Shown here: in pieces, positions 63,184-64,000 of the stretch
Layout: every line of letters starts with the position of its first letter
How positions within the stretch are numbered: position 1 is the stretch's first letter
Assembly: GCF_000227135.1 (NCBI RefSeq)
Contig: NC_018237.1
Span: 124,001 to 188,000, forward strand
Length of the DNA: 64,000 nucleotides
Origin: Leishmania donovani
Lineage: Eukaryota > Euglenozoa > Kinetoplastea > Trypanosomatida > Trypanosomatidae
Direction: 5' to 3'
Program-made: the position numbers and the translations under genes
Notes under the pieces: model-generated
Database searches by the model: none
Told to the model about the DNA's origin: nothing
Seen by the model: the letters and a program-made list of their open reading frames with translations, nothing else

Positions 63184-64000
63184 ATGTCCGCCGTGGTGCC
63201 GAAGTTTATCGATGAGCCCAGCAGCGTCGTGGCGGTTGCTGTGGACGGCCTCTGTGAGCTGAACAACCGTGTGAAGAAGATAGAGAACACCAACGTTGTC
63301 GTCTCCTGTTGCCTAGATCCGACCAAGGTCCTGCTGCTCTGTGGCGGCGGCTCCGGCCACGAACCGGCTCACTCTGGGTTCGTCGCTAAGGGCTGGCTGA
63401 GCGCGGCGGTATGCGGAAGCGTCTTCGCCTCCCCGCCCACGGCGCACGTGAGGGCCGGCATAGAGTACCTGGCCAAGCTCCAGGGACCTGATGGTCCAGG
63501 TATCCTCGTCATCATCAAAAACTACGCTGGCGACATTCTCAACTTCGAGTACGCCGTCCGCCAAGCCCGTGCAGAGGGGATTCAAGTCGAAACGGTGCTG
63601 GCAGCCGATGATGCGGTGTTCGGCACTAAAGATGTACAGAAGCGTCGCGGTGTGGCGGGATGCTGCCTCCTCTACAAAATTCTCGGCGCTGCTGCGGAGC
63701 GTGGTTTGTCGCTGACGCAGCTGAAGGCGCTCGCTGACCGCGTCTCACGCAACATGCGATCCATCGGTGCCTCGCTCTCGTCCTGCTCGCTGCCGGGCAA
63801 CCCGGCCTCGTCTGTGATGCCCTCCGGAACGGTTGAGGTGGGGCTGGGTATCCATGGAGAGAAGGGACTCTTCCAGATCCCCTTCCAAGGCGCGGCGTCC
63901 CTCGTCCACTTCCTCATCGGGATTCTGATGGGCAAGGGAGAAGTAGGTGCTCCCGGCAAGACCACCGCCATCCACGCCGGTGTCAAGGCGCTCTTGCTGG
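63184..64000 (+). CDS. Dihydroxyacetone kinase (DhaK-type), 5' part
   Basis: The frame from the ATG at 63184 (MSAVVPKFIDEP) stays open to the end of the window: 272 codons, C-terminal part missing. It encodes the DhaK domain of an ATP-dependent dihydroxyacetone/glyceraldehyde kinase, which phosphorylates dihydroxyacetone to feed glycolysis. Seen in order: GGGSGHEPAHSGFV with His59, the GSVFASPP loop, IIKNYAGDILNFE with Asp117, and EVGLGIHGEKG with His224, the residue that in this family binds dihydroxyacetone covalently. In the single-chain eukaryotic enzymes an ATP-binding DhaL domain follows; it would lie beyond 64000. The upstream neighbour is a SIDER-like repeat that probably lies in the 3' UTR of FBT-G. 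Confidence 0.93.
   Translation, partial: MSAVVPKFIDEPSSVVAVAVDGLCELNNRVKKIENTNVVVSCCLDPTKVLLLCGGGSGHEPAHSGFVAKGWLSAAVCGSVFASPPTAHVRAGIEYLAKLQGPDGPGILVIIKNYAGDILNFEYAVRQARAEGIQVETVLAADDAVFGTKDVQKRRGVAGCCLLYKILGAAAERGLSLTQLKALADRVSRNMRSIGASLSSCSLPGNPASSVMPSGTVEVGLGIHGEKGLFQIPFQGAASLVHFLIGILMGKGEVGAPGKTTAIHAGVKALLL

Noticed and set aside
1..64000. CRISPR array, tRNA, rRNA, or riboswitch
   Set aside because: No spaced direct-repeat array, tRNA cloverleaf consensus or rRNA-like sequence was recognised; the periodic repeats are microsatellites.

Overview
The window looks like a piece of a Leishmania (kinetoplastid) chromosome. All recognisable genes lie on the + strand, coding sequence is GC-rich and intron-free, and the genes are separated by pyrimidine-rich spacers full of GT/CA and TA microsatellites with candidate trans-splice acceptors. 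This is the layout of one polycistronic transcription unit. The gene content (a tandem folate/biopterin transporter array with a dihydroxyacetone kinase gene after it) matches what is known of Leishmania chromosome 10; the species cannot be told from sequence alone.

Layout: 1-1242 is the 3' part of a BRCT-domain protein gene. 3312-6413 encodes the COPII coat subunit Sec23 with a long Q/G/Y/A-rich N-terminal extension. 8097-13970 encodes a giant (1957 aa) membrane-anchored alpha/beta hydrolase of the YheT/ABHD1-3 type with very large insertions. 16027-17508 encodes an MPN-domain protein without a JAMM zinc site (Rpn8/CSN6-like). From 18927 to 61134 there are seven head-to-tail folate/biopterin transporter (FBT) genes, called FBT-A to FBT-G here. 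A dihydroxyacetone kinase gene starts at 63184 and runs off the window.

The FBT array is the main feature. The two outer members (A and G) share sub-family traits, the five inner members (B-F) are much closer to each other, and several short tracts show gene conversion between members. Homology among D, E and F starts at the start codon and fades near the stop, so the flanking regions that control expression have diverged. SIDER-like dispersed repeats lie between FBT genes (near 28.3, 53, 57 and 62.5 kb), and the 3' end of FBT-F runs directly into one of them.

The assembly is poor in exactly this region. Of twelve N-runs, seven are exactly 99 bases and each is followed by a repeat of sequence found just before it. 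They look like placeholder gaps between contigs that really overlap. The apparent frameshifts and duplications in FBT-C, -E and -F follow from these artefacts, and FBT-D has a gap that is too short. The true number of FBT genes may be higher than seven. I found no tRNA, rRNA, CRISPR or viral feature, and no convincing undescribed system. The strongest leads are the mosaic transporter array with its recombination-prone repeats and the unusually expanded hydrolase.
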